DNA of 64,000 nt, taken from contig JAKFDI010000022.1 of NCBI GenBank assembly GCA_036676235.1, positions 1 to 64,000 of the forward strand, read 5' to 3'. The first letter of the stretch is position 1, and every line of letters begins with the position of its first letter. The notes under the pieces are model-generated. The model saw nothing but the letters and a program-made list of their open reading frames with translations, ran no database searches and was not told where the DNA came from. The translations under genes and the position numbers were made by a program. The DNA comes from JAKFDI01 sp036676235 (GTDB lineage: Bacteria > Pseudomonadota > Gammaproteobacteria > Burkholderiales > Burkholderiaceae_C). This document shows positions 33,592-43,869 of the stretch, one piece after another.

Positions 33592-35424
33592 ATGCCGACA
33601 CCGAGTTCCCCATTGCCTGCCGCCGCACCGACGGCCCGCGCCGGCACACCGCCGGCCGCCAAGAGCGTGGCCGGGCTGAGCGGGCTGCGGCCCTTCATCG
33701 CCCCCTATCGCGGCCGCATCGCCCTGGCGCTCGTGTTCCTCACGATGGCGGCGCTCAGCACGCTCGTCTTTCCGCTCGCGCTCAAGTCGCTCATCGACCA
33801 GGGCCTCGTCGCCGCCGATCCAGGCGAGCGCATGCTGGCGCTGCGCGAGCACTTCTTTGCCCTCTTTGCCGTCGGCGCGGCGCTGGGCCTGTTCTCGGCG
33901 CTGCGCTTCTACATGGTGAGCTGGCTGGGCGAGCGCATCACGGCCGATCTTCGCAACGCCGTCTATGCGCACGTGGTGAAGCAGAGCCCCGAGTTCTTCG
34001 AGAGCACGCAGACGGGCGAGGTGCTGTCGCGCCTGACCACCGACACCACGCTGGTGCAGACGGTCGTCGGCTCCAGCCTCAGCATGGGCCTGCGCAATAC
34101 GGTGATGGGCGTGGGCGCGATGGTCATGCTCATCGTCACCAATCCGTATGTGATGACGCAGGTGCTGGGCATCCTGGTGCTGGTGGTGCTGCCCTCGCTC
34201 TACTTCGGCCGGCGCGTGCGCAAGCTCAGCCGGGCGAGCCAGGACCGCGTGGCCGATTCCAGCGCCATCGCCGCCGAGGTGCTCAACGCGATTCCGGTGG
34301 TGCAGAGCTACACCCAGGAATCGCGCGAGGCGGCGCGTTTCGACCGCTCGACCGAGAACGCCTTCGGCACCGCCGTGAAGCGCACCCGCATGCGCTCGTA
34401 CCTCGTCGCCTTCATCATCACCGCCACCTTCGGCGCGCTGCTGTGGGGGCTGTTCCAGGGCACGCAGGCGGTGCTGCAGGGGCAGATCAGCCCGGGACAC
34501 CTCGGCCAGACGGTGGTGCTGGTCATCATTCTTGTGAGCAGCGTGGCAGTGCTGGCCGAGGTGTACGGCGACCTCTTGCGCGCCGCGGGCGCGACCGAGC
34601 GGCTGATGGAGTTGCTGGCGGCGCGCTCGCCCATCGCCTCGCCCGCGCACGCCATCGCATTGCCCGCTACGCGCGGCGGCTCATCGGTGGTGCTCGCGGA
34701 CGTGAGCTTTCGCTACCCGTCGCGTCCGCAGGTGCCGGCGCTGTCGCACGTCAACCTGCAAGTGGCGCCGGGCGAGACGGTGGCGCTGGTCGGCCCGAGC
34801 GGCGCGGGCAAGAGCACGGTGTTCCAGTTGCTGCTGCGCTTCTACGACGTGGGCGACGGCCGGGTCGAGGTCGACGGCGTTGCGGTGCGCGACATCGCGC
34901 TCGATGCGCTGCGCGCACGCATCGGCATCGTGCCGCAGGACAGCGTGATCTTCTCGGCCGATGCGATGGAGAACATCCGCTACGGCCGCCCGCAGGCGAG
35001 CGACGAAGAGGTGATCGCCGCGGCGCGCGCCGCCTTCGCGCACGAGTTCATCACCGCGCTGCCCGAGGGCTACCAGACCTTTCTCGGCGAACGCGGCGTG
35101 CGCCTGTCGGGCGGGCAGCGCCAGCGCATCTCGATCGCGCGCGCGATGCTGAAGAACCCGCCGCTGCTGCTGCTGGACGAAGCCACCAGCGCGCTCGACA
35201 CCGAGAGCGAACGCATGGTGCAGGCGGCGCTGGAATCGGCGATGAAGGACCGCACCACGCTCGTCATCGCGCATCGGCTGTCCACTGTGCAGCGTGCCGA
35301 CCGCATCGTGGTGCTGGAGGCTGGCGAGATCGTCGAAGTCGGCACCCATGCGCAACTGCTTGCCAAGGGCGGGCTCTATGCGCGCCTCGCGGCGATGCAA
35401 TTCGACGCCGAGCCGACGGCGTAG
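33592..35424 (+). CDS. MsbA/ABCB-type ABC exporter (fused permease-ATPase)
   Basis: A 610-residue half-transporter acting as a homodimer. Residues about 30-330 carry six membrane helices with the coupling segment NAIPVVQSYTQESREAARF. The ATPase domain has Walker A GPSGAGKST, Q-loop VPQDSVIFSAD, signature LSGGQRQRIS, Walker B LLLLDEATSALD and the H-loop VIAHRLS. Substrate is unknown: lipid, peptide or drug. The ATG at 33592 has no strong Shine-Dalgarno. It is divergent from the marR efflux operon and could share its operator. Confidence 0.92.
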   Translation: MPTPSSPLPAAAPTARAGTPPAAKSVAGLSGLRPFIAPYRGRIALALVFLTMAALSTLVFPLALKSLIDQGLVAADPGERMLALREHFFALFAVGAALGLFSALRFYMVSWLGERITADLRNAVYAHVVKQSPEFFESTQTGEVLSRLTTDTTLVQTVVGSSLSMGLRNTVMGVGAMVMLIVTNPYVMTQVLGILVLVVLPSLYFGRRVRKLSRASQDRVADSSAIAAEVLNAIPVVQSYTQESREAARFDRSTENAFGTAVKRTRMRSYLVAFIITATFGALLWGLFQGTQAVLQGQISPGHLGQTVVLVIILVSSVAVLAEVYGDLLRAAGATERLMELLAARSPIASPAHAIALPATRGGSSVVLADVSFRYPSRPQVPALSHVNLQVAPGETVALVGPSGAGKSTVFQLLLRFYDVGDGRVEVDGVAVRDIALDALRARIGIVPQDSVIFSADAMENIRYGRPQASDEEVIAAARAAFAHEFITALPEGYQTFLGERGVRLSGGQRQRISIARAMLKNPPLLLLDEATSALDTESERMVQAALESAMKDRTTLVIAHRLSTVQRADRIVVLEAGEIVEVGTHAQLLAKGGLYARLAAMQFDAEPTA

Positions 35425-35546
35425 GACTTGCCCGACACGGCAAGCAGTCGGCGTCCGACGAAGCCGCAGTGCGCCGGCTTCAATACTTCTGCCAGCCCCG
35501 AAGCAGTCGGACACAAACGGGCAGACAAACCCTCGAAGGAAAACAC

Positions 35547-36206
35547 ATGAAAGCAGCAACCCTCACCCGCTCGACGCTTGTCGCCGTGGCCGCATCCGCC
35601 CTCTTTCTCACCGGCTGCGAGAACATGAGTGAACGCCAGCGCGGCACCGCCATCGGCGCGGGCGCGGGCGCAGGCATCGGCGCGGTCCTCAGCGCGGCCA
35701 CCGGCGGCAAGGCCGGCACCGGCGCCGTGGTCGGCGGCGCGATCGGCGCAGTGGCCGGCAACGTGTGGTCCAAGCGCCAGGAAGAGCGGCGCCAGCAGAT
35801 GGAGCAGGCCACGCAGGGCACCGGCGTGGAGGTCAGCCGCACGGCCGACAACCAGTTGAAGCTCAACATCCCGAGCGACATCTCGTTCGACACCGGCAGC
35901 GCGGCGATCAAGCCCAACATGCGCGCGGTGCTGGACCCGTTCGCCACCAGCCTGCAGGGCGACCCGAACGCGCTGCTGACCATCATCGGCCACACCGACA
36001 GCACGGGCAGCGACGCGATCAACAACCCGTTGTCGGTGGAGCGTGCGCAGAGCGTGCGCGACTACCTGGCGGCGCGTGGTGTGTCGCCGTCGCGCGTGCG
36101 CACCGTGGGTCGCGGCTCGCGCGAGCCGGTCGCCGAGAACACATCGAACGCAGGCCGCGCGCAGAACCGGCGCGTGGAGATCCTGCTGCGAGAACCGCAA
36201 GCGTAG
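35547..36206 (+). CDS. OmpA-family outer-membrane lipoprotein with glycine zipper
   Basis: A 219-residue lipoprotein (lipobox LTGC near residue 23). A glycine-zipper stretch (GTAIGAGAGAGIGAVLSAATG and GAVVGGAIGAVAGN) follows, then a peptidoglycan-binding OmpA-C domain with ISFDTGSAAIKPNMRAVLD, IIGHTDSTGSD and NNPLSVERAQSVRDYL, ending in AQNRRVEILL. It probably links the outer membrane to the cell wall, like YiaD/Pal-type proteins. The start at 35547 has GAAGGAAAACAC upstream. Confidence 0.93.
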   Translation: MKAATLTRSTLVAVAASALFLTGCENMSERQRGTAIGAGAGAGIGAVLSAATGGKAGTGAVVGGAIGAVAGNVWSKRQEERRQQMEQATQGTGVEVSRTADNQLKLNIPSDISFDTGSAAIKPNMRAVLDPFATSLQGDPNALLTIIGHTDSTGSDAINNPLSVERAQSVRDYLAARGVSPSRVRTVGRGSREPVAENTSNAGRAQNRRVEILLREPQA

Positions 36207-36364
36207 ATCGGCCCCCCGTACGCGCTTCGCGCGCCCCCAGGGGCACCGCTGGCGGACCGGCAAGGCCGGATCCGCGGCGGTTGCTTGATCGGCACGTTCG
36301 GCTGTTGGCGAGTGATCGGCCAGAATGGCCGGTTTCGATGTCCGCCCTCCTGGAAAGCCGCCCC

Positions 36365-37174
36365 GTGAGCACCCCGATCCGCAGCCAGTACGAAGACTTC
36401 ATGCGCCACGTGCACACGCACGGCGTGGCCAAGGCCGACCGCACGGGAACCGGCACGAAGAGCGTGTTCGGCCACCAGATGCGCTTCGACCTGAACGAGG
36501 GCTTTCCGCTGGTGACGACCAAGAAGGTGTTCACCAAGGCGGTGATCCTGGAACTGCTGTGGTTCCTGCGCGGCGACAGCAACGCGAAGTGGCTGCAGGA
36601 ACGCGGCGTGACGATCTGGGACGAATGGGCCGCGCCCGACGGCGACCTCGGCCCCGTCTACGGCGTGCAGTGGCGTTCGTGGCCCACGCCCGGCGGCGGC
36701 CACGTCGACCAGATCGCCGAGGTGGTGAAGACACTCAAGACCAACCCCGACTCGCGCCGCATCATCGTGAGCGCCTGGAACGTGGCCGACCTGCCCAAGA
36801 TGGCGCTGATGCCCTGCCACGCCTTCTTCCAGTTCTACGTGGCCGAGGACCGGCTCTCCTGCCAGCTCTACCAGCGCAGCGCCGACATCTTCCTCGGCGT
36901 GCCCTTCAACATCGCGAGCTACGCGCTGCTCACGCACATGCTGGCGCAGCAATGTGACCTGCAGGTGGGCGAGTTCATCTGGACGGGCGGCGATTGCCAC
37001 ATCTACGACAACCACGTCGAACAGGTCGAGCTGCAGTTGTCGCGCGAGCCGCGGGCGTATCCGACGCTTGCGATCAAGCGGCGGCCGGATTCGATCTTCG
37101 ACTACCAGTTGGAAGACTTCGAGATCACGGGCTACGACCCGCATCCGGCGATCAAGGCGCCGGTGGCGGTTTGA
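36365..37174 (+). CDS. thyA: Thymidylate synthase ThyA
   Basis: Converts dUMP to dTMP using methylene-tetrahydrofolate. The product shows DRTGTGTKSVFGHQMRFDL, the nucleophile Cys in MALMPCHAFFQFYV, RSADIFLGVPFNIASYALL and the C-terminal PVAV. I prefer GTG at 36365, with GGAAAG at fair spacing and the usual family N-terminus (RSQYEDFMRHV), giving 269 residues. An ATG nine codons upstream (36338) lacks a ribosome-binding site. The usual neighbour folA is not in the window. It converges with the PrsT-like gene. Confidence 0.96.
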   Translation: MSTPIRSQYEDFMRHVHTHGVAKADRTGTGTKSVFGHQMRFDLNEGFPLVTTKKVFTKAVILELLWFLRGDSNAKWLQERGVTIWDEWAAPDGDLGPVYGVQWRSWPTPGGGHVDQIAEVVKTLKTNPDSRRIIVSAWNVADLPKMALMPCHAFFQFYVAEDRLSCQLYQRSADIFLGVPFNIASYALLTHMLAQQCDLQVGEFIWTGGDCHIYDNHVEQVELQLSREPRAYPTLAIKRRPDSIFDYQLEDFEITGYDPHPAIKAPVAV

Positions 37175-37228
37175 CGGGCGCCGGCTCGAATCGTTCGATC
37201 AGCGGCTCGCCCGCCTGAACGGCTGCCA

Positions 37229-40018
37229 TCACAAACCGCCGAGCGCGGTCTTCAGCTTCGCAAGCGCCGCACGATCCTTCTCGCCGAGCTGGCCGGCGTC
37301 GACCTTCTGCACTTCGGCCGATGCGCCGCTGCGGTCGCCCGACGCCAGCAACTGCTCGGACAAGTGCAGGCGCGGCAACGCCGACAGCGGCGACAGGTTG
37401 CACGCGACGCGCAGATTGGCGATGGCATCCGCACGCTGGCCGGCCGCCACCTGCGCCATCGCGAGCGTATCCAGCACGTTGGCGTTGTTCGGCATCGCGG
37501 TCGCTGCGCGCTTCGCCGTCGCCAGCGCCTGCGGCTGGCCGGCCTGGACCTGCGCCCACGCGAGATCGTTGAGCAGCACGGCGCTGACGCCCGGCCTGGC
37601 GGCCAGCGGCTGCAAGAGTCCAACTGCGCGCGCGGCGTCGCCGGCGGCGAGCGCCCGGCCGGCCGCCGCGCTCACGATCGACGGATCGGACGAAAAGCGC
37701 TTGAGCGCGCCGGCCATTTCCTGATCGGCGGCCGCGCGGCGGCCCTCGCCGTCGAGCAGCCGAACGATGCGCAATGCCGCCAGCGATTCCGCCCCGGCCT
37801 TGGACGCGAGCGCAAACTGCTTCAGCGCCGCATCGGGCTTGCCCAAGCCGGCGAGGATGTCGCCCTCGAGCAGCAACGCGGCGCCCTTGAACTCGTCGCG
37901 CCGCCCCATCTGGCGTGCGATGGACAGCGCCTCGTCCGGGTTGTCCTTCATCGACAGCTCCACCAGCGCCAGGTACGCGGAAATGTCGAACGGTCGCTCG
38001 GTGATCAGCGCCCGAAGAATCGTCGTGGCTTCCGAACGCCGATTCGCCGCAGCCTCCAGCCGCGCGAGCGCGAGCCGCCATTCCGCGCGCTGCGGATAGT
38101 TGGCGGCCAGCTTGCGATAGCTCTCGGTCGCGAGCTGCGTCTTGCCGATCCGCTCATAGGTCGCGGCCAGCAGCGCACCGGCGGCGGCGGGGGCGTTGTG
38201 GGTCGCCTCGCCCGACTGCGCCACTGACAGGGCCTTGTCCACGTCACCGGCGCGCAGGTATTCCTCGACCAGGGCTTCGCGCAGGGCCACGACGACTGGC
38301 AGCGCGGTCACGCCGCGTTCGAGCACCGCAAGCCGCGTGTGGGCCGGCTTGGGCGCGAGACGCAGCAGGTCGGCGTACTGGAGGAACACCTGCGCGCTCT
38401 CGGGCCTCGCATCGAACGCGCGGGCGTAGCGAGCCAGGGTTTCGTCCCGCTGCTGCGGCGTGCGCGACATCGCGGCCAATACCGTGAGCGCCTGCGGCTG
38501 CGTTGGCGCTGCGTCGAGCACGGCGAGCGTGGTGGCCCAGGCGCCGGCGGCGTCCTTCTGCGCGTGCTGAACGGCCGCCAGGGCAAGCCGAGCCCGCGGA
38601 TCGGCCGGATTCGCCTCGACGCCACGATCGGCCACGCGCCTTGCTTGCGCCACGTCACCCATGCGCAGGCTGGCCGCAACGATGCGGTCGTGCAGCACGC
38701 TGTCGCGAACCCCTGCTACGGACGCACGCTCGAGCAACTGGCTGGCTTCAGCCCGCTGGCCGAGGGCTGCCTTCATCTCGGCCAAGCGCAATTGCGTTGA
38801 CGCATCGTCCGGGCGCCGATCCAGCACGGCGGCCAGCGTGGTGGCTGCCTGCGAGCGCTCGCCACGCGCCCATTCCAGTTCGGCGCGCAGCGCGAACAGT
38901 TGCGCATCGCCGGGCGCCAGGCGCAGCCCGCGCTCCACGATCTCGGTCGCCTCGGCCAGCTTGCCGAGGCGGTACTGGCTTTGCGCCAGCAGACGCAGCG
39001 CCGGCAGCGAATCCGGCTCCTTGTGGACGAGTGCCTGCAACCGCTTGTCGGCCATCGCCACGTCGCCGGACTGCAGTTCGGCCGATGCGGCCAGCAGCAC
39101 CGTGGGCGCATGGTCCGGCGCCACCGCCAGCACCTTGAGGGCCGCGGCATGGCTGGCGTCCGTGCGTCCGTCGCGGGCCAGCAGCAGCGCATCGAGATAG
39201 ACCGTCCAGAACTGATTGGGCGCCTTCTTGCGCAACTGGTCGCGAATGGCCGCGGCCTGCTCGACCTTGCCCGCGCCGATCAAGGCCTGGCCGTACTCGC
39301 CGGTGACGCCGCGGTTCCAGGGCACCGCCTCATGCGCCAGGCGAAGGAGTTCGAGCCCGCGTGCGCCGTCGCCACCCGCGACGGCAATGCGACTGGCGGC
39401 GCGAAGCACCCACCACGGCGTGGCCGCCTCGGCGCGCACGCTGCCGAGTTGGCTCACGGCCTCAGGCAACTTGCCTGATGCGACCAGCAACTGGGCGCGC
39501 GCGATGGCGACGGCCGGCGTGTCGACCACCGCTTCGAGCTGGGCCTGTGCCAGCGGGATGCGCCGAAGCCCGACGGCGGCGAGCGCAACCGTCGCGCGCA
39601 GCGTGCTGTCGGCCTCGCGGCTGGCGAGCTTGCGGTCCTTGAACTCGCGAACGAGCTTCTCGTGGTCGCCGCGGTCGAGCAACATCAGCGCGATGCGCGG
39701 CACCAGCACGTTCTCGTCGCCGCCGTTGGCTACGGCTCTGACGAGCTGCTGCTCGGCACCGGTGATGTCGCCCACGCGCTCCAGCGCGTCGGCCAGCAGC
39801 ACGCGAGCTTCGGCCGATTCCGGCTGCGCCTGAACGGCGTTCTTGAACTCGATGACGGCGCCCTGATAGTCGCCTTTCGCCAGCAGTTCTCGCCCCGAGG
39901 CGGCCGGATCGCCCTGGCTGCATGCGGACAGCAGGCCGAGCAGGACGCAGCAGATCCAGACGGTGCGCCCAGGGAGGGCAAGGACAGGCGTCGAGAGGTG
40001 CAGGTGATGGTGGCGCAT
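37229..40018 (-). CDS. prsT: PrsT-like TPR lipoprotein of the PEP-CTERM/exosortase system
   Basis: A 929-residue lipoprotein with lipobox LLSAC (acylated Cys33 from the 40018 start, which has GAGG upstream) followed by about twenty tetratricopeptide units. Typical units include ELLAKGDYQGAVIEFKNAVQAQP and EYGQALIGAGKVEQAAAI. Size, lipobox and the opening TPR (GRELLAKGDYQGAVIEFKNAVQ) match PrsT, the TPR protein encoded with exosortase loci and thought to take part in exopolysaccharide or PEP-CTERM protein export. No exosortase or polysaccharide genes are adjacent. A PEP-CTERM protein gene lies just upstream on the same strand. Confidence 0.85.
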   Translation of the reverse strand: MRHHHLHLSTPVLALPGRTVWICCVLLGLLSACSQGDPAASGRELLAKGDYQGAVIEFKNAVQAQPESAEARVLLADALERVGDITGAEQQLVRAVANGGDENVLVPRIALMLLDRGDHEKLVREFKDRKLASREADSTLRATVALAAVGLRRIPLAQAQLEAVVDTPAVAIARAQLLVASGKLPEAVSQLGSVRAEAATPWWVLRAASRIAVAGGDGARGLELLRLAHEAVPWNRGVTGEYGQALIGAGKVEQAAAIRDQLRKKAPNQFWTVYLDALLLARDGRTDASHAAALKVLAVAPDHAPTVLLAASAELQSGDVAMADKRLQALVHKEPDSLPALRLLAQSQYRLGKLAEATEIVERGLRLAPGDAQLFALRAELEWARGERSQAATTLAAVLDRRPDDASTQLRLAEMKAALGQRAEASQLLERASVAGVRDSVLHDRIVAASLRMGDVAQARRVADRGVEANPADPRARLALAAVQHAQKDAAGAWATTLAVLDAAPTQPQALTVLAAMSRTPQQRDETLARYARAFDARPESAQVFLQYADLLRLAPKPAHTRLAVLERGVTALPVVVALREALVEEYLRAGDVDKALSVAQSGEATHNAPAAAGALLAATYERIGKTQLATESYRKLAANYPQRAEWRLALARLEAAANRRSEATTILRALITERPFDISAYLALVELSMKDNPDEALSIARQMGRRDEFKGAALLLEGDILAGLGKPDAALKQFALASKAGAESLAALRIVRLLDGEGRRAAADQEMAGALKRFSSDPSIVSAAAGRALAAGDAARAVGLLQPLAARPGVSAVLLNDLAWAQVQAGQPQALATAKRAATAMPNNANVLDTLAMAQVAAGQRADAIANLRVACNLSPLSALPRLHLSEQLLASGDRSGASAEVQKVDAGQLGEKDRAALAKLKTALGGL

Positions 40019-40160
40019 GGGAACCTCGGTGGCAGCGGCGCGGCTATTCTGGGTTTTCATGCCTCGAAAGGCGCCCCCCGACCGCGTGGCGGGGTCACTG
40101 CGGAGCCGGGGTGCGTGAGCTTCTTCGCGCCCGCGCACGCATGAAAACGGCCGGCCAATG

Positions 40161-40186
40161 GAAAAGGGCCGGCAGAGCCGGCCCTT
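40161..40186 (-). terminator. Rho-independent terminator after the second PEP-CTERM gene
   Basis: A 10-bp perfect stem (40164-40173 with 40177-40186), three-base loop, and a T-run on the minus strand, 21 bases past the PEP-CTERM stop. It separates that gene from the PrsT-like gene. Confidence 0.8.
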
Positions 40187-40206
40187 CGTCACAGGGACAG
40201 AAACGA

Positions 40207-40986
40207 TCAGCCCTGCTTGCGACGACGCGCGCCGTACAGCGCAAGCAGCGCCGTGCCGGCCAGCAGCGCGCTGGCGGGTTCCGGCACGTCGGTCGGCGGC
40301 GGGGTCACCGAGCCGAAGCCGTCAAGGTAGACGTAGCCGAGGTGCGCGGTCGGGTCGCAATCGGTGGCGAGCACGGTCAGGCGGAAATCATGGCCCAGGC
40401 GCGCGGCGCCGATCGTCAGCTGCTCGATCTGCCAATCCGGCGTGTAGTAATAGACACCCGACTGGCTGAATCGGTTGTCGCCCCCGGCGCTGGTGAACTC
40501 GGCGCTGTAGATGCGCGAGATGACGGTTTCGCCCAAGCCACCGTTTGCCGTCAGGTCGACCAGCTCGATCTTCATGCCGGCCGCCTGCTCGGCGCTGTGA
40601 GCGCCTTCCAGCACGGCCTTCCAGGCGAAGAAGATGTCGGCGTCGGTGTAGTTGTTCACCGTCTGGCTGATCACCGACAGATAGCCGCCATCCGTCGTGT
40701 CTTCTACCCGGTACGACGAGTTGCCGGAGTAGACGGTAGTGCCCAGCGCAGCGCCGACGACCGGATCCACGGTGCCTGCGGCGACGATCGCCGAGCGCCC
40801 GGTGGCACCGTTCAGGTAGTCGCTCGGAACGAGGGCCGACAGGTCGGCGTTGCGAGTCTCCGTGCCCACGGTCCAGCCGTTGGTGTTGCCATCTTCGAAA
40901 GCGCCGTTGACGAAGCCCGCGGCGTGCGAGGCTGATGCAAGAGCCAGTGCGCTGATCGCGCCCACTGCCCACTTATGAATGCCCAT
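40207..40986 (-). CDS. PEP-CTERM sorting domain protein, second copy
   Basis: A 259-residue secreted protein with signal peptide MGIHKWAVGAISALALASASHAAG and a body opening with GFVNGAFEDGNTNGWTVG, the start of a carbohydrate-binding-like jelly-roll seen in many PEP-CTERM proteins. The C-terminus is VPEPASALLAGTALLALYGARRRKQG: PEP motif, hydrophobic helix and basic tail. The ATG at 40986 has AAAGGGGAACGGAC upstream. It is unrelated in body sequence to the PEP-CTERM protein at 4.7 kb. It is probably exported to the surface or exopolysaccharide; function unknown. Confidence 0.87.
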   Translation of the reverse strand: MGIHKWAVGAISALALASASHAAGFVNGAFEDGNTNGWTVGTETRNADLSALVPSDYLNGATGRSAIVAAGTVDPVVGAALGTTVYSGNSSYRVEDTTDGGYLSVISQTVNNYTDADIFFAWKAVLEGAHSAEQAAGMKIELVDLTANGGLGETVISRIYSAEFTSAGGDNRFSQSGVYYYTPDWQIEQLTIGAARLGHDFRLTVLATDCDPTAHLGYVYLDGFGSVTPPPTDVPEPASALLAGTALLALYGARRRKQG

Positions 40987-41144
40987 GTCCGTTCCCCTTT
41001 GGATCGATTGAATGTCGTGTGACTACTGCCGGCGCTCTTAAGCAAAGGCGAGGCCATGTCAACAACTCGTTGATTTACAAGGGGATTTTTGGAACGAAAT
41101 GCGGATTTCAGTAACGGCGTGTCAACCGATCCGACACGCCCACT

Positions 41145-41612
41145 TCAGTGGCCGAGAGCGGCGATCACCTCGGCTGGAGCCTGCACCAGCTCGATCAGCA
41201 CGCCCTCACCGCCCACCGGGAATTGCTCGTTGCCCTTGGGGTGGATGAAGCAGATGTCATGACCGGCGGCGCCCTTGCGGATGCCGCCCGGCGCGAAGCG
41301 CACGCCGTTCGCTGTCATCCAGTCCACCGCACGCGGCAGGTCGTCGACCCACAGGCCGACGTGATTCAGCGGCGTGGTGTGCACGGCCGGCTTGCCGTTC
41401 GGGTCGATGGGCTGCATCAGGTCCACCTCCACCGCATGCGGGCCGGTGCCGAGCGCGCAGATGTCCTCGTCAACGTTCTCGCGTTCCGAGACGAAGGTGC
41501 TCTTCACCGTGAGGCCCAGCATGTCGACCCACAAGGACTTGAGCTTCTCCTTGCTTGGGCCGCCGATGGCGATCTGCTGGATGCCGAGGATGCGAAACGG
41601 CTTGTCGTTCAT
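41145..41612 (-). CDS. VOC-family protein, candidate methylmalonyl-CoA epimerase
   Basis: A 155-residue vicinal-oxygen-chelate protein. The two half-domains show IQQIAIGGPSKEKLKSLWVDMLGLTV and LNHVGLWVDDLPRAVDWM, and the end GHDICFIHPKG...VLIELV, as in methylmalonyl-CoA epimerases (His and Glu metal ligands in the second half). The first half has Gln where the family usually has a metal-binding His. Lying last in the propionyl-CoA operon, 8 bases after the carboxylase alpha gene, it is the best candidate for converting (S)- to (R)-methylmalonyl-CoA. A generic glyoxalase role is the alternative. Confidence 0.7.
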   Translation of the reverse strand: MNDKPFRILGIQQIAIGGPSKEKLKSLWVDMLGLTVKSTFVSERENVDEDICALGTGPHAVEVDLMQPIDPNGKPAVHTTPLNHVGLWVDDLPRAVDWMTANGVRFAPGGIRKGAAGHDICFIHPKGNEQFPVGGEGVLIELVQAPAEVIAALGH

Positions 41613-41620
41613 GGCCGGCC

Positions 41621-43648
<2,028 letters not shown>

Positions 43649-43683
43649 TCTTCGGTCTCCCGCACTGCACGCTGTTCAGGCCT

Positions 43684-43853
43684 CACACACCGTTCGTGCT
43701 GAGCCTGTCGAAGCATGGACGGTGCGCGCGGCCCTTCGACAAGCTCAGGGCGAACGGGTGGGTGGTGGGTACAAGGGCTTCGACAAGCTCAGCTCCTTCG
43801 ACAGGCTCAGGACCCGCGGGGGCTTCGACAGGCTCAGCCCGAACGGTTTCTTT
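43684..43853. repeat. Five dispersed TTCGACA repeats inside the carboxylase operon
   Basis: Units at about 43690-43714, 43731-43757, 43775-43793, 43798-43820 and 43822-43848, in both orientations, occupy nearly the whole gap between the beta and alpha carboxylase genes. Folding of inverted pairs in the mRNA could stabilise or attenuate the downstream message. Confidence 0.8.
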
Positions 43854-43869
43854 CTCGGTCCTCGTCAGC

